Source of the DNA: Trema orientale
Lineage: Eukaryota; Streptophyta; Magnoliopsida; Rosales; Cannabaceae
Length of the DNA stretch: 64,000 bases
Reading direction: 5' to 3'
Assembly (NCBI GenBank): GCA_002914845.1
Contig: JXTC01000234.1
Span: 168,151 to 232,150 of the forward strand
A program made the position numbers and the translations under genes. Position 1 is the stretch's first letter. Each line of letters starts with the position of its first letter. A model generated the notes under the pieces. The model did no database searches and was not told the DNA's origin. It saw only the letters and a program-made list of their open reading frames with translations. Positions 61,981 through 64,000 of this stretch are shown here, in pieces.

Positions 61981-64000
61981 TAAAAAAAAATTAATTAGTT
62001 TAATAATTATTTATCATGATCTTTTAATATTAGTATATTCTCTTGAAGAATGAATTTATCATGTCAATTTTCTTGTCTAAAATTTTAGTATGTATATTTC
62101 ATTTCTTTGATCATGAAAATTGAGTAGTTATACACTAATGAATTTCATGAATATGTTGTAGTGAGATACACACAAGAAAGCCAAGTTGAACAATGTGTCT
62201 AATTGCAAGTTTAAATTATTTTACAATATATATGGTTATTGTTGTTAGTATGAAATAGGCTTAGTTAATTATGTTTACTATTGGGTCCTAAATTGTTTGA
62301 GTTCAATAATCATTTATTTTGACCCAATAGGTAATAGGAAAGTCCAAATTTGAAATTGTTAGTATTTTTATTTTCAATTATCATTGGGTTTTAATCTTTT
62401 AGCCTAATATCATTTATTTTGGCCCAATAGGTTATAAGAGAGCCCAAGTTGAAGTAAAAATTTCAAGCCCAAGTAATAAGTTAAATAGTCACAAGTAAAA
62501 TGTATATATATGTGTAAATGATAAAAGAAGAATTAATGGTGTAACCATTAACATATTTTAATAATATACATATATATTCATCAATTCACTTATAAGAATG
62601 AAAAATGATGTAAAAGACCATTAACATATTTTATCTATATATTATTTCCATTAAAATAAAAGAAATTAAAATTAGGTAAGTTATGTAATCATGTATTAAT
62701 TATTTGAATGGTATATCCATTATATAGATTTTATGGATATTAAATGTAAATATTATAAGATAATGCATTATTTTTTTTTAAGTGGATGAAGCATAATTAT
62801 GTTAATAAAATTAATTTAATTGCATGATAAAAAGATATCAAATAAAAAAAAAAATTAGGTAAAAGGTGATTATTATTAATATTTTTTTTGAATTAATTTT
62901 AATTATATTTTGTGTACATATTTAGCCTATAAATAGGGCATTCTTTTGTAAACACAATCAAGTTCCTTCATTTATTTTCCTCCATCTCTCTCTCAAAGTT
63001 TCTATTCATCTATTGTGATTTCAAGAATTTCCTCTTAGAGTTCTTCAAGTTTCAAAAAAAAAAAAAAGGTAATTCTTAGAACTCTTAGTCTTTCAAGATT
63101 TATATGTTTTATTGCACTTAGGTTTAAATTCAACCAATATATAGAGTTAGAAACCTTATTAAGGTCTGAAATATTTGTGAGAAGTATTTCTATATGTGTA
63201 CTTAATTTCTGGAAAGTTTCACTTTTGTACCTTACTCCTATAATTTTATAAAAATCTTTTAACACAAGTTAGTCGTTAGCTAAGAAAAGCTGTAAAATAG
63301 ATTTTATATAATTGGTTGTATGATTTCAAAGGGCAAACGTTTTTATTTTGGGTTGAAATTTTAACTATGTGTTCACATATACGTTATATCATTTCTAGAA
63401 GTTTTCATAATTTTTGGATGTCTATAAAATTAATTATAATTTTCGGAATACACAATATTTTAATATTTCAAAATGCTGAAATAAATTCAAAAGTATAATT
63501 ACAAGCGATTAAAGTGCTATGAAATTATCTATTTTAGAATTTTCAAATATTATACATAACTTATAATATGTTAAATGATGTGCTTTTAAAATTTTGAGTT
63601 TGTTTGAGTTATAAAACGTTCCCGAAAATTCAAATCATTCTCGTTTAGTCGCAACTTTAATAATTTTATAACAAATTCTAAATTAGAAAAAACAAAATAG
63701 TGATAAATATTGTTTATAAATTCTAAACCATAATCTTTAGATTTATATTTATTTCGTATGGATTCATGTAAATTTTAGAATGCATAGAATTATGTACTAT
63801 AATATGAATTTCCTTAAGTATGCATTACACACCAAAATTCTATAATTATAATGTGAAACATTATTTTAGGATTTATGTTGTGAATATTTTTAAACTCGTA
63901 AAATAGATTTCATATGACCAATGATAGCATATGTTGACATATAAAATGAATGTTGATACATGAATAATAAATAAAAAGGATAAAGAAGAGGTACGTGGTT
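61981..64000 (+). mobile_element. LTR-like block (family E relative), forward, runs off the window
   Basis: It is AT-rich, with a TATA-like CCTATAAATAGGG at 62926-62938 and a leader containing CCATCTCTCTCTC, an A run and GGTAATTCTTAGAAC. Downstream parts match the reverse complement of family E at 56648-59050. Earlier sequence (62270-62470) repeats TTTATTTTGRCCCAATAGGT twice, starting near 62314 and 62415. No gene is seen. Confidence 0.4.

Overview
This looks like about 64 kb of nuclear DNA from a eudicot plant. It is AT-rich, most of it is layered transposable elements, and only two host genes look intact: a single-exon pentatricopeptide-repeat (PPR) gene on + (29940-31706) and an eight-exon YTH-domain (m6A reader, ECT family) gene on - (34949-38397). 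I cannot name the species. One 399-base N gap (11856-12254) and single Ns at 10353, 21180 and 22464 mark assembly joins.

Region 1 (1 to about 29650) is a Mutator-like element (MULE) of the kind that carries a ULP1-type SUMO-peptidase gene. Its transposase 3' part (SWIM finger, zinc knuckle) is on + at 194-1345. The convergent peptidase gene on - runs from 26283 down to 2690: a DUF1985 exon, a coiled-coil exon, acidic/lysine-rich exons, then the C48 peptidase with His, Asp and Cys still in place. The gene is split by a 17.5 kb Ty3/gypsy chromovirus fossil (7840-25355) flanked by a GAAAT target-site duplication. That element itself holds a solo LTR with its own GAAGG duplication (10194-12349), a stray piece of a MULE DUF1985 exon (12654-13069), an inverted LTR copy (17499-20488) and a small LTR element with a 208-bp internal region (20489-22463).

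Region 2 (29651-39200) is the host gene island. The MULE end lies about 290 bp upstream of the PPR start codon. A 171-bp foldback MITE lies upstream of the YTH gene.

Region 3 (39200-51260) is a mosaic of LTR fossils: a second copy of the small LTR element (207-bp internal region), a probable solo LTR at 42533-43496, a long reverse-oriented LTR (about 43991-47529) with a perfect 18-bp hairpin, and an LTR end near 48640-49020. The remaining DNA is AT-rich and unassigned.

Region 4 (51261 to about 61980) is a second, more decayed copy of the ULP1-bearing MULE. It keeps the SWIM exon and a dead peptidase end, and is interrupted by a reverse LTR-like block and a clean solo LTR (59974-61533, ATAAA duplication). 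The window ends in a forward LTR-like block.

The most distinctive signals are (a) a family of small LTR elements in which roughly half-LTR pieces flank the same 207/208-bp internal domain, (b) a short word (ATGAACCA / ATATACCA, or its complement) iterated through the introns and spacers of both MULE copies with its direction following gene sense, and (c) the MULE exon fragment lodged inside the gypsy element that had inserted in that same gene.
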